The position numbers were made by a program, and so were the translations under genes. This document shows positions 36,892-45,563 of a stretch of DNA of 64,000 nucleotides, piece by piece. Each line of letters opens with the position of its first letter. The first letter of the stretch is position 1. The notes beneath the pieces are model-generated. The model searched no databases. It saw nothing but the letters and a program-made list of their open reading frames with translations, and was not told the DNA's origin. Source of the DNA: Marseilla massiliensis (GTDB taxonomy: Bacteria; Bacteroidota; Bacteroidia; Bacteroidales; Bacteroidaceae); the NCBI RefSeq assembly GCF_016899955.1, contig NZ_JACJJL010000020.1, forward strand, positions 1 to 64,000, read 5' to 3'.

Positions 36892-38298
36892 ATGAAAACA
36901 ATATGTCTTTATTTTGAGATTCACCAGATAATCCACCTCAAGAGGTATCGTTTCTTTGACATAGGTGTAGACCATTATTATTACGATGACTTTGAAAACG
37001 AGCGCAGCATAAACGACATTGCCAACCGCTCGTACATGCCTGCGCTCAACACGTTGCTCGACATGATAAAGAGCAACGGCAATTATTTCAAGGTGGCGTT
37101 CTCGCTTTCGGGTGTCGGCATGGAGCAACTTGAGATGCATGCGCCCCAAGTGCTCGAGAAGTTGCAGGAGTTGAACGACACAGGGTGCGTGGAATTCCTT
37201 GCCGAGCCATATTCTCACGGACTTTCATCACTGGCCAACGAAGATACGTTTGCCAACGATGTTAAGAAGCAGTGCGTGAAGATTGAAGAGTATTTCGGCA
37301 AGAAACCGACGGTATTGCGCAACTCTTCGCTAATCTACAGCGACGACATCGGAGGCCAGGTGGCCGCCATGGGATTCAAGGGAATGCTCACCGAGGGTGC
37401 CAAACACGTGCTTGGCTGGAAGTCGCCCCATTATGTCTACAATTGCAATATAGCCCCAAACCTCAAGCTATTGCTGCGTGACGTAGAGCTGAGCGACGAC
37501 ATTTCGTTGCGCTTCAACAACAGTGAGTGGGATCGTTATCCGCTGTTTGCCGACAACTATATCAACCGCATTGCGGCTTTCCCGGAGGAAGAGCGCATCA
37601 TCAACATCTTCATGGAGCTGTCTGCCCTGGGCATTGCCCAGCCGCTGTCGTCAAACATCCTTGAGTTCATCAAGGCCCTGCCGGCTTGCGCCCGGGCCAA
37701 GGACATCACGTTCTCAACACCGTCGGAGATATGCTCGTCGGTGAAGAGCGTGGGCAGCCTTGACGTGCCTGACACGCTTTCGTGGGTTGACGAGGAGCGC
37801 GACGTAAGCTGTTGGCTCGGCAACGCCATGCAGCGTGACGCATTCAACAAGCTGTACAGTGTGGCCGACCGTGTGCGCATAGCCAACAACCCGCGCATCT
37901 GCCAAGACTGGGATTACCTGCAGGCAAGCAACAACTTCCGTTTCATGACCACGAAACCGGCCAGTGTGGGGCTTGACCGCGGCATTTACAGCAGCGCGTT
38001 CGACGCGTTTACCAATTACATGAACATCCTCGGCGACTTCCTCAACCGTGTCAACAGTCTTTATCCCGAGGATATAGACAACGAGGAACTCAACGGTCTG
38101 CTCACCACCATCAAGAACCAAGGCGACGAGATTGAGATGAAAGACAAGGAAATCATACGTCTCAAGGCCAAGATTGAGAAGATGCAGGCAACCGAAGACA
38201 AGCTCAAGGCAAAGGTAGAGAAGGCTGCCGCCGCCAAGAAAGCCACAACGCGCAAGGCCACGGCAAAGGCTGCCGATGCAAAGACTGAATCCAAGTGA
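36892..38298 (+). CDS. GH57 alpha-amylase/glucanotransferase with Lys/Ala-rich C-terminal extension
   Basis: A 468-residue GH57 enzyme without a signal peptide. The start MKTICLYFEIHQIIHLKRYRFFDIG contains the family's N-terminal HQ motif. The probable nucleophile is the Glu in CVEFLAEPYSHGL near residue 103. Further GH57 blocks include PTVLRNSSLIYSDDIG and FNNSEWDRYPL. Residues about 400-445 form a predicted coiled coil (EIEMKDKEIIRLKAKIEKM), and the last 30 are almost only Lys, Ala and Thr, like a histone-H1 tail. It ends the glycogen operon and probably trims or remodels storage glucan. Confidence 0.93.
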   Translation: MKTICLYFEIHQIIHLKRYRFFDIGVDHYYYDDFENERSINDIANRSYMPALNTLLDMIKSNGNYFKVAFSLSGVGMEQLEMHAPQVLEKLQELNDTGCVEFLAEPYSHGLSSLANEDTFANDVKKQCVKIEEYFGKKPTVLRNSSLIYSDDIGGQVAAMGFKGMLTEGAKHVLGWKSPHYVYNCNIAPNLKLLLRDVELSDDISLRFNNSEWDRYPLFADNYINRIAAFPEEERIINIFMELSALGIAQPLSSNILEFIKALPACARAKDITFSTPSEICSSVKSVGSLDVPDTLSWVDEERDVSCWLGNAMQRDAFNKLYSVADRVRIANNPRICQDWDYLQASNNFRFMTTKPASVGLDRGIYSSAFDAFTNYMNILGDFLNRVNSLYPEDIDNEELNGLLTTIKNQGDEIEMKDKEIIRLKAKIEKMQATEDKLKAKVEKAAAAKKATTRKATAKAADAKTESK

Positions 38299-38347
38299 CA
38301 TGGCGCTTGGCCGTTGTGTTTAGGCCGTTGCGTCGGTATCTACATGC

Positions 38348-38385
38348 AGAGAGGCGATGGGCATCATGCCATCGCCTCTCTTTCA
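38348..38385. terminator. Bidirectional terminator after the glycogen operon
   Basis: AGAGAGGCGATGG (38348-38360) pairs with CCATCGCCTCTCT (38369-38381), and the loop GCAT-C-ATG can extend the stem with one bulge. TTTC follows on the plus strand. It sits between convergent genes ending at 38298 and 38413. Confidence 0.8.
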
Positions 38386-38412
38386 TATAGGCTTGCGCCA
38401 AGCCTTCAGCCC

Positions 38413-39018
38413 TCATTTGGCAAAGCTTCTGTACCATTCCATGAACTCTGCCACCAGCGGGGTGGGGTTGGCCTTGGCTGTCCAGCCCACAGGCTGGTCG
38501 TAGTATTCCAGTTCGTGGATTATTACCGGCAGGTCCCTGCCCAAGGCCCGGGTTATCATTTCGTTGCGGTGCAGCCTGTTGGCCACCTCGATGACAATGT
38601 CCATGAATGCCTCTTGCATTCGTCTGTCTTTCTCTTCAATCATCCTGTATCCCTCCGGGTTGCCGTTTTCTTCCTGCTTTTCGGCCTTGTTCAGTTCGTG
38701 CAGGGTGTAGAACAAGCCCTCGTCTTTAAAGTAAAGCCTGAGCATAGTGTCGTTTCCACCCAGCGTGCCCGTGTCGTCTTGCATCCAGTAAGCGTAGTTC
38801 CACTTAGCCTCCATGGCGTTGCTTGTGTTTTGTTTTTGGGCTTCCGCGTGCGAAACCGTGTTGTATCCGATTGTCACCACAGGGCGTCGCGGGTCGTCAT
38901 CCACGTTGTCTTTCCAGAACGAAATGGCGTAAATGTCGCCAATCCCTTTCCGGCTCATGCGCCTCACAGCCCTTTCGGCCTTGGCGCAATAGTGCTTGAT
39001 AATGTTTTCTTTGTCCAT
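38413..39018 (-). CDS. Uncharacterised protein, resembles DUF4303-type immunity-like proteins
   Basis: A 201-residue soluble protein rich in charged residues, with no signal peptide or membrane segment. The segment DIYAISFWKDNVDDDPRRPVV followed by NTVSHAEAQ...EAKWNYAYW recalls the pattern of DUF4303-like proteins; this likeness is from memory and tentative. Its ATG overlaps the stop codon of the preceding gene (TGATG), so the two are translationally coupled and probably act together. No toxin gene is adjacent. Function unknown. Confidence 0.75.
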   Translation of the reverse strand: MDKENIIKHYCAKAERAVRRMSRKGIGDIYAISFWKDNVDDDPRRPVVTIGYNTVSHAEAQKQNTSNAMEAKWNYAYWMQDDTGTLGGNDTMLRLYFKDEGLFYTLHELNKAEKQEENGNPEGYRMIEEKDRRMQEAFMDIVIEVANRLHRNEMITRALGRDLPVIIHELEYYDQPVGWTAKANPTPLVAEFMEWYRSFAK

Positions 39019-39599
39019 CAGTCGTCAATAAGTTCTTCAAGTCGTGATATGGTTTCTTTCAGTTCAGGCGGCACTCCGTCGGCCCATCCCTTGGTGTCTG
39101 CCACCGTTCCATTGGTCGGTATGAACATTTCCTGAGGTATGTCATCCTTCATCGTATGTCCTTCGAGCGTCTTTGTCCAGTCGTATCCCTGCTTGCAGCC
39201 GTCGTTGCCCGGGTCGAAGGCATATCTCTCGTTGCGGTAGAACCCTTCAGAATAGTTGCGTTCAATGGTCTTAATTATGTCATATTCTTCCACATACCAC
39301 CTGTGTCCTTCGGCACATTCATCTATGGTGGCGAATTGCTTGCCGTATCCGGGATCCATCATCCAGTACAGCCTCAGTATCGTTCCGCGGTCTGTGTCTG
39401 GCTGTTGTGCAATCCATTTTATCACTTTGGGCGGGTTGTCAAGGCGCCAACCCCGTGCCAGCATCTCCCTGCATTCGGGCCCGTGCCGCTTAAGATAGTC
39501 GATGATGATGTCGGCCAGCAGCTCTTCGTATGCGTCTTCCCCTATGCGCTCGTCGCCCCACACGTAGTTTTTGTCTAAGATTTTCTTCAATAAAGTCAT
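39018..39599 (-). CDS. DUF4274-like protein of unknown function
   Basis: A 193-residue acidic, cytoplasmic protein. The central segment NPPKVIKWIAQQPDTDRGTILRLYWMMDPGY (about 54-85) fits the DUF4274 pattern, in which a DxGT(A/I)LxxYW block is conserved. The C-terminal half is polar and without recognised motifs. It is coupled to the downstream gene by a TGATG overlap. Proteins of this type often occur among toxin-immunity arrays in Bacteroidetes, but nothing here proves such a role. The nearest promoter-like box on this strand is at 40031-40038. Confidence 0.8.
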   Translation of the reverse strand: MTLLKKILDKNYVWGDERIGEDAYEELLADIIIDYLKRHGPECREMLARGWRLDNPPKVIKWIAQQPDTDRGTILRLYWMMDPGYGKQFATIDECAEGHRWYVEEYDIIKTIERNYSEGFYRNERYAFDPGNDGCKQGYDWTKTLEGHTMKDDIPQEMFIPTNGTVADTKGWADGVPPELKETISRLEELIDD

Positions 39600-40030
39600 A
39601 GGTCTCTTTCTCTTTGGTTAGTTCATGCAGCGCCTTGTGCCCTTTCGTTGGCCAGGCTGCTTGTGGTTTCATGCCTTGTTGTCAGGCTTCCCGTCAATAT
39701 CATTAAATCCTGCGTCGTTTCTTGCAGTGGCCTCCGAAGCGCGGTGCCGGCCATTGCCCGTGCGGCTCTTACAGTCTCATCCAGCCCGCCCACGGCCTGC
39801 AGAAAACCGCAGGTGCCGGGGGCGGTCAGCGTTTCCGCGCCGCCGTCTGCATATTGTCATCACTTGTTCCGCCTATTGCGGTTTTGGCCAACACAGCCCA
39901 TGGCCATTCCGATGTGCAGTTCATCCAAGGCCGGCTGCCCGTAGCTTCCTTTTTTCCGGTGCCCGTTGCCGGCAGGCATTTGGTCGTCAGCGGCCTTTGG
40001 CCGTCTGTCTTGCTTGAATGTTGCATTTGG

Positions 40031-40060
40031 CAAAGATACGTATTAATTTTCATTTCCCAA
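40031..40060 (-). promoter_or_regulatory. Leftward promoter upstream of the DUF4274-like gene
   Basis: On the minus strand TATCTTTG (40031-40038) is preceded at 19 bp by TTG (40058-40060). The next recognised gene starts 430 bp downstream, so there is a long leader or an unrecognised small gene. Confidence 0.5.
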
Positions 40061-40310
40061 TGCCATTGTGAGCATTTATTTCATCGATTGCCATGGGATT
40101 TTTTTCTACTGTTTGCAGTCTTGTGCCGTTGCCGTTGCCGTTAGCCGTTGCTTGCCGGTCTGTTTCTCGTGTTTTTCTCCGTCTGTGTTGCAGCCCCGGC
40201 TGTTGCTTTCCGTGGCCGTCCATGGGTTTCATGCCGCTCCGTCGGTCTTTTGCCTTCATGCATTGTGTCGTCTGTTGTTTCGTTGTTTTGGTAAATTTGA
40301 CGGCGTGTGC

Positions 40311-40342
40311 TTGCGTATTCTGATGCTTTTTTCGTAATTTTG
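40311..40342 (+). promoter_or_regulatory. Promoter of the hybrid regulator gene
   Basis: TTG (40311-40313) and TAATTTTG (40335-40342) are 21 bp apart. The ATG at 40371 follows after about 28 bp. Confidence 0.6.
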
Positions 40343-40370
40343 CAATGTTGCTATGAATTTGTTTTAAAAG

Positions 40371-43300
40371 ATGAGATACCGTTTCATAATCATTATGGCA
40401 GCTGTGCTGTGTTCCATCCGCGCCATTGCACAGCCGTATTGCGATGTGCGCACGTTTACCATCCGCGACGGGCTTGCTGCCAATATCATATCCGGTTTCA
40501 TGCAGACTCCCGACGGTCTTATGTGGATGTCTACGTGGAACGGGCTTTGTTATTACGATGGCTATCGCTTTGCCACGTTCCGTAATTCGGCCGAGCAAGG
40601 CATGGTGCTGTCCACCAACAGGATTATGCTCATCAAGCCGGGTTCGAAGGGCGATATATGGTGCGGCACGTCCGACCGCCATGTTTACCTGTTCGACACC
40701 CAGGCCAACCGTTTCATCGACGTGACGGACATGATACGCGAGCGTTTCGGCCATGATGTGCCCGTGCGCAGCATCTATCCCTTGGCCAATGGCCATACGT
40801 GGCTTATTAGCAACGACGCCTCGGCGTGCTACCGTGTGAGCGACAGTCTCATCTCAACCGGGGCCGGCATAGAGCAGTTCAGCGTCGACAACGGCACCCT
40901 GCCGAGCAACCTCCTGAGCAAGGTTGAGCTCGACGGGCAGGGGCGCGAGTGGATTTTTTCCGACCGCGGCGTGGCCATGGCCGGTGCCAGGATGCGTTCG
41001 TACATCTCGGCAGAGTATATGGCACAGGCCGGCAACAACCTCTATTTCGCCTCGACCGACGGCCGTCTGTTCCTCTTCGACCCGCGGCATAGGGCCATGC
41101 AGCCTGTGGCCATGCCCCACGGCGTGGTGCGCATCAATGCCGTCGAGCAGCTCGACGGCGGCAACCTGCTGCTGGCCACCAACGTGGGCATAGTGGCCTA
41201 CGACGTGAGGCGGGGCGGCATGAGGGTGCTCAATGTTCAGACGCCGTCGCAGCCGTCGTCCGAGGTCACCTCCATCTACGTCGACCGCAAGCACCGCATC
41301 TGGGCTTTCACCCCTTCGCGAGGCGTGGTGTTGCTCCCCGGCCGCAACTTGTCGCCACGCTGGCTCATGGCCGACGCCGACCGCCCCTTGCACCGCACTA
41401 CCAGCGTGAAGCCTTTTGTTCACGAGGATGCCTACGGCACGGTGTGGGTGGTTCCGGCCGAAGGCACATTCAGCTATTACGATGAGGCCGCCGGCGAGCT
41501 CGTGCCGTATATGCTGAAGACGTCCGACCGCACCGACTCCTACTTGCCGGAGATAAACAAGTTCATGTTTGACAAAGAGGGAAACCTGTGGTTCACGGGC
41601 ACGCGCGACGTCAACCTTGTCAACTTCCGCTATCATCACTTCAAGCTTACGCCCGTGCTCCCGGGGCAGGAGGTGCGCTCGCTGATGTACGACAGCAAGG
41701 GGCGTATATGGGCAGGCACGTACAATGGCCAGCTGGCATTGTTCGATGCCGACCGCCGCCTTGTGGGCTACATGTCGCGCGGTGGCCGCCTTGTCAGCGA
41801 GCCGGTGGCTTTCGCCAACCGCATCTACTCGCTTTTCGAAGACAGCCACGGCGGCGTGTGGGTTGGCACCAAGGGCACCGGGCTCTATGTCATCGACAGC
41901 CTTGGCCGCGTGGAGCATTTCACTGCCAATGCCGCCGACAAGTATTCCATAAGCTATAACGACGTTTACGACATCGATGCCGACAGCAAGGGGCGTATAT
42001 GGGTGGCCACTTATGAGGGTGGCATCAACCTTGTAGACAAGAGCCAGGGCCGCATACGCTTCATCAACCACCGCAACCGTCTGGCCCAATACCCCATGCA
42101 GCAGTTTGCACGCGTGCGCCGCATATCCCACACCGGCCGCGGCGAGATGCTCCTCTCTACCACCAACGGCCTCGTCACGTTCTCCGACCGCTTCAGCCAC
42201 CCCGAGGGCATACGCTTCTATACCACGCCCCAGGTGGTTGGCGACACCACGTCGCTGCTGGCCCCCGACGTGCTGCAGACGCTCATCACGCGCTCTGGCC
42301 GGGTGGTTGTGGTCACCATGGGCGGAGGCTTGCAGCTCGTGGCTTCGCCCAAGTTGCTGGCCGACGGCCTTAAGTTCTGCGACATGAGCGGAGCCAGGCC
42401 CGACGAGGGCGTGGTGCAGTCGGTGGCCGAAGACAACAAAGGCAACCTGTGGATAATGCGCGAGAGCAGCATCGACCGATACAAGCTCGACACAGGCGAA
42501 CTGTTGCGCTACGGGCCGGGCAACATCGGCGACGGTGTGGAGCTGTCAGAGGCCAAGCCCGCCCACTACGCAAAGACCGACTTCATATCCGTTGCGGCCC
42601 GCGGGGGCTTCGTGAGCTTCAACTCCGCCGACCTGAAAAAGAGTTCGTATTGCCCGAACATCATCTTTACCAGGGTGCATTACCACAGCACCAACCGCAT
42701 GGTTTCCATCCTCAACAAAGACGTTCTCGACGTGCCTGCCGACAGCCGCAACCTCACCATCTACTTCGCCGCGCTCGAATACTCCGACAAATACCTCGTG
42801 AGGTATGCCTACAAGATTGAAGGCATCGACGAGAACTGGAACTTTGTGGGCCCGGCCAACAGCGCTTCGTTCAACAGGTTGCCCGCAGGCAAGTTCCGGC
42901 TGCTTGTCAAGAGCACCAACGCCGATGGGGTGTGGAGCGACAATGTGGCCGAACTGGTTATCTACTCTCACCCCACCTTCTGGGAGACCGGGTGGGCCTG
43001 GCTGCTTTACATCGTTCTGTCATGCCTGGTGATATATGTCGCCATCTACATCTATAAGTTGCGGGCCAAGGCCGTGCTCGAGCGCGACCTCAACGACATG
43101 AAGACCAAGTTCTTCACCGAGATAGGCCATAAGCTGCGCACGCCGCTCACGCTTATCGGCGGCCCGGTGGCCGAGGTGCTGGGCGGCGGCGGTCTTACCG
43201 ACACCTCACGGCGGCATCTCGAGATGGTGCAGCGCAATGCCTCGCGCATGCTGGAGCTGGTCAACAAGATGCTTCGTTACAATCTCGACCACCACGTATA

Positions 43301-44177
43301 TATCAGCGACACCAACGCCGGGGTGATGATGGCCGGCAGCGGCGGCGAGACAGCCGTGCCCCATGCCGCCGCCGGTAGCGCAAAGAAGTCGTTGAGGCTG
43401 CTCGTTGTCGAGGACAACGACGACCTACGGGCTTTCCTCGTGGGCATACTCAGCAGCGACTATACCGTGATACAGGCCGACAACGGGCAGAGCGGACTCG
43501 AGGCCGCCGAGGCGCAGATGCCCGACTTCATTGTTACCGACGTCATGATGCCGGTAATGGACGGGCTGACCATGGTGCACAAGATAAAGCAGAACAAGGA
43601 TATTTGCCACATCCCAATCATTGTTCTGTCGGCCAAGGCGTCGCTCGACGACCGCTTGCAGGGATTGCGCGAGGGCATCGACGACTACATAACCAAGCCT
43701 TTCAGTGCCACATACCTCAAGATGCGTGTGCAGAACATCATCAGTCAGCGGCGCATGCTGCAGCAACTCTACGTAGAGCAGCTTGATCCTAAGAACAAGG
43801 ACACATACAGGTTGGAGTCGCCGCAGATTGTCGATGCAGACAAGGAGATGATGAAGCAACTCATGGTTTACCTCGAAGAGAACATCAGCAACCCGGAGAT
43901 AAAGATTGAAGACCTGGCCTCTTCCGTCAATCTGAGCCGCTCGGTGTTCTATGGAAAGATAAAGAGCATTGTAGGCATGGCACCTGTCGACTTTGTGAAG
44001 CACATCAGGATTCTGCGTGCCGAAGAGATGATTGTAAAGAGCGATTATTCGTTTTCGCAGATTGCTTATGCCGTGGGATTCTCCGACCCTAAGTATTTCA
44101 GCAAGTGCTTCAAGAAGGAAACCGGCATGACCCCGTCTGAATATCGCGACAGGGCCGAGTCGGGCGACAACACGTAG
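40371..44177 (+). CDS. Hybrid two-component regulator lacking the HATPase_c domain
   Basis: A 1268-residue HTCS-type sensor/regulator. A signal peptide (to about 22) leads to a periplasmic two-bladed-propeller sensor built of repeated WxGT-type blades (for example KGRIWAGTYNGQLALFD, GVWVGTKGTGLYVID), then a Y_Y_Y domain (about 780-865). The transmembrane helix is at about 873-897. The dimerisation/phosphoacceptor helix follows with H920 in FFTEIGHKLRTPLTLIGGP. A receiver domain begins at about 1008, with acidic pocket EDNDD and phosphoacceptor D1057 in VTDVMMPVMDG, and an AraC-type DNA-binding domain fills about 1160-1262. Between the H-box helices (ending near 975) and the receiver there are only some 30 Gly/Ala-rich residues, so the roughly 110-residue ATPase domain is missing. 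It probably controls the pectin locus that converges on it. Confidence 0.93.
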   Translation: MRYRFIIIMAAVLCSIRAIAQPYCDVRTFTIRDGLAANIISGFMQTPDGLMWMSTWNGLCYYDGYRFATFRNSAEQGMVLSTNRIMLIKPGSKGDIWCGTSDRHVYLFDTQANRFIDVTDMIRERFGHDVPVRSIYPLANGHTWLISNDASACYRVSDSLISTGAGIEQFSVDNGTLPSNLLSKVELDGQGREWIFSDRGVAMAGARMRSYISAEYMAQAGNNLYFASTDGRLFLFDPRHRAMQPVAMPHGVVRINAVEQLDGGNLLLATNVGIVAYDVRRGGMRVLNVQTPSQPSSEVTSIYVDRKHRIWAFTPSRGVVLLPGRNLSPRWLMADADRPLHRTTSVKPFVHEDAYGTVWVVPAEGTFSYYDEAAGELVPYMLKTSDRTDSYLPEINKFMFDKEGNLWFTGTRDVNLVNFRYHHFKLTPVLPGQEVRSLMYDSKGRIWAGTYNGQLALFDADRRLVGYMSRGGRLVSEPVAFANRIYSLFEDSHGGVWVGTKGTGLYVIDSLGRVEHFTANAADKYSISYNDVYDIDADSKGRIWVATYEGGINLVDKSQGRIRFINHRNRLAQYPMQQFARVRRISHTGRGEMLLSTTNGLVTFSDRFSHPEGIRFYTTPQVVGDTTSLLAPDVLQTLITRSGRVVVVTMGGGLQLVASPKLLADGLKFCDMSGARPDEGVVQSVAEDNKGNLWIMRESSIDRYKLDTGELLRYGPGNIGDGVELSEAKPAHYAKTDFISVAARGGFVSFNSADLKKSSYCPNIIFTRVHYHSTNRMVSILNKDVLDVPADSRNLTIYFAALEYSDKYLVRYAYKIEGIDENWNFVGPANSASFNRLPAGKFRLLVKSTNADGVWSDNVAELVIYSHPTFWETGWAWLLYIVLSCLVIYVAIYIYKLRAKAVLERDLNDMKTKFFTEIGHKLRTPLTLIGGPVAEVLGGGGLTDTSRRHLEMVQRNASRMLELVNKMLRYNLDHHVYISDTNAGVMMAGSGGETAVPHAAAGSAKKSLRLLVVEDNDDLRAFLVGILSSDYTVIQADNGQSGLEAAEAQMPDFIVTDVMMPVMDGLTMVHKIKQNKDICHIPIIVLSAKASLDDRLQGLREGIDDYITKPFSATYLKMRVQNIISQRRMLQQLYVEQLDPKNKDTYRLESPQIVDADKEMMKQLMVYLEENISNPEIKIEDLASSVNLSRSVFYGKIKSIVGMAPVDFVKHIRILRAEEMIVKSDYSFSQIAYAVGFSDPKYFSKCFKKETGMTPSEYRDRAESGDNT

Positions 44178-44246
44178 CGGTATGCTTGCATGCCTCGGCC
44201 GCTGTGCAGCCCGGGTTGCATGGCCCTGATCAAAATGTTTTGTGGT

Positions 44247-45245
44247 ATGAAAAAGTTTTTTTTATCGCCCTTGCTGGCTTTGGGTGTCGTGGTGGCTGCG
44301 TGTGGCAGGCCCGGAAAAGTGAGGCCTGCAACGGCACACCGTGGCGACACCACTGCCACCGCTGTGGCCTACGGCGAGACTGTGCCGCCGCCACTTTCAT
44401 CCGGTGGCAATGCCTCGGGGGCTGTCGACCAGTCGGAAGGCATGCTCATCATCGAGAGGCTCACGCGCGTTTATGGTGAAGCCGGGGCACCCGTGGGTGC
44501 CAACATTGGCAGCAGCCGCTGCCCCGGCTATATTGAGGGGTGGCATTTTAGCGGCGAGCGGCTTGTGTTCCAGGTGCGTGGCGACACGGCCAGGGCGCGC
44601 CGCGAGATTTCGCAGGCGGCCGGCAGCAACCATTTCTCCATTGAGAAGGTGGGCGGAAAGGTGTATTCGGAAAAAGAGCTCGGCGTCATGCTTGACACGA
44701 TAAACAAGCGTATGGCAACGGCTCCGGCCGAAGTCAGTGACAATGTTTACATGTGGGGTGTCGGGCTACATGCCATAGACGTGCACATGAGGCTCAACAC
44801 CGAAGCGGCGCGACTGGCGTTCAGAAAACACGTATACGACTCGCCGGCGCTGCGCTTCAGTGGTTCCACGGGGCGTGAACCATGCTCTGTGACCGGCGTG
44901 GCCGACACGCTGGGCGTCAGCATACGGCCGGAGAGCGACAGCTTCCCGGCAGATGCCCGGAGGGCTGCGTTTGTATTGCGCAACCATGGCAGCCTGACGG
45001 TTGGCACGGGCGAGGATTACAGGATGGCCGTCGAGTGCGGCGGGCGGTGGTACTGGTTGCCTACTGCCGGTGTGGTCAACAGCATTGGCATCAATGTAGG
45101 CCCGGGCGGCAGCCACACTTTTTACGGGCAACTATATCCTACGGTCAACAACAACCGGCCGGGGCGCTACCGTTTCTTCAAGGAGGTAAGCATCGACGGG
45201 CACAAGGTGGTGCTTATGTGCGACTTCTTTCTGTCTGGCACATGA
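44247..45245 (+). CDS. Lipoprotein with C-terminal Ig-like domain
   Basis: A 332-residue predicted lipoprotein. I start at 44247 because MKKFFLSPLLALGVVVAACG gives a clean lipobox (Cys-19). Earlier in-frame ATGs only add a non-hydrophobic extension. The N-terminal 60 residues after Cys are low-complexity. The middle resembles no family I know. The last 110 residues (FVLRNHGSLTVGTGEDYRMAV...WYWLPTAGVV...PGRYRFFKEV) fit the Big_14-type bacterial Ig-like domain. It starts 69 bp after the hybrid regulator and is probably cotranscribed with it. Function unknown. Confidence 0.78.
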   Translation: MKKFFLSPLLALGVVVAACGRPGKVRPATAHRGDTTATAVAYGETVPPPLSSGGNASGAVDQSEGMLIIERLTRVYGEAGAPVGANIGSSRCPGYIEGWHFSGERLVFQVRGDTARARREISQAAGSNHFSIEKVGGKVYSEKELGVMLDTINKRMATAPAEVSDNVYMWGVGLHAIDVHMRLNTEAARLAFRKHVYDSPALRFSGSTGREPCSVTGVADTLGVSIRPESDSFPADARRAAFVLRNHGSLTVGTGEDYRMAVECGGRWYWLPTAGVVNSIGINVGPGGSHTFYGQLYPTVNNNRPGRYRFFKEVSIDGHKVVLMCDFFLSGT

Positions 45246-45401
45246 ACCCCTAACCGCCCGTCAGGCCGCCGTATGTTGTTTTTCGGTTGTCAATCATGCT
45301 TCAGGGCGCTTCAGCCTCCTTGTCGGCAGCCACTCTTCATGCCAACCGAGCCAAATCTATTCGGCCTCTAACATAATGGGCGGGTTAAAATGATGGCACA
45401 A

Positions 45402-45469
45402 ATAAAGAAAGCTCCTACGCGCAAAGGAAACCACAATGGTGGCATCTTGCGCGTAGGAGCTTTCTTTAT
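45402..45469. terminator. Perfect 23-bp inverted repeat, probable bidirectional terminator
   Basis: Positions 45402-45424 and 45447-45469 are exact reverse complements, with an inner CCAC/GTGG stem in the 22-base loop. The outer ends are A-rich on the left and T-rich on the right (TTTCTTTAT), so a U-rich 3' side forms on either strand. It lies between two convergent transcription units ending at 45245 and 45564. Confidence 0.75.
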
Positions 45470-45471
45470 GC

Positions 45472-45527
45472 AAGTAGCTGTTGATAGTTAACCGATACCA
45501 GAGATAAATGATTTTCAACAGCTACTA
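45472..45527. repeat. Short relative of the 24089-24286 MITE-like element
   Basis: AGTAGCTGTTGA (45473-45484) and TCAACAGCTACT (45515-45526) are perfect inverted repeats. The left part AAGTAGCTGTT-5 nt-TTAACCGATAC matches the inverted right end of the 24089-24286 element. The right part resembles its inverted left end. The interior is reduced to about ten bases, so this looks like an internally deleted copy in reverse orientation. Confidence 0.6.
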
Positions 45528-45563
45528 ATATGCCGGTGCGGTTGTTTATGCCCGGGCCGGCGC

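Larger units (their letters stand above)
39600..40370. other. Gene-free stretch upstream of the hybrid regulator
   Basis: It carries a leftward promoter at 40031-40060, a short GCCGTT tandem repeat around 40125-40149 and the hybrid regulator promoter at 40310-40342. A 66-codon minus-strand frame could begin at the ATG at 40026, right at the predicted leftward start, but it has no recognisable features. I list no gene. Confidence 0.5.

Noticed and set aside
40121-40150. GCCGTT hexanucleotide repeat
   Set aside because: Only three to four imperfect units; likely chance in GC-rich spacer DNA.
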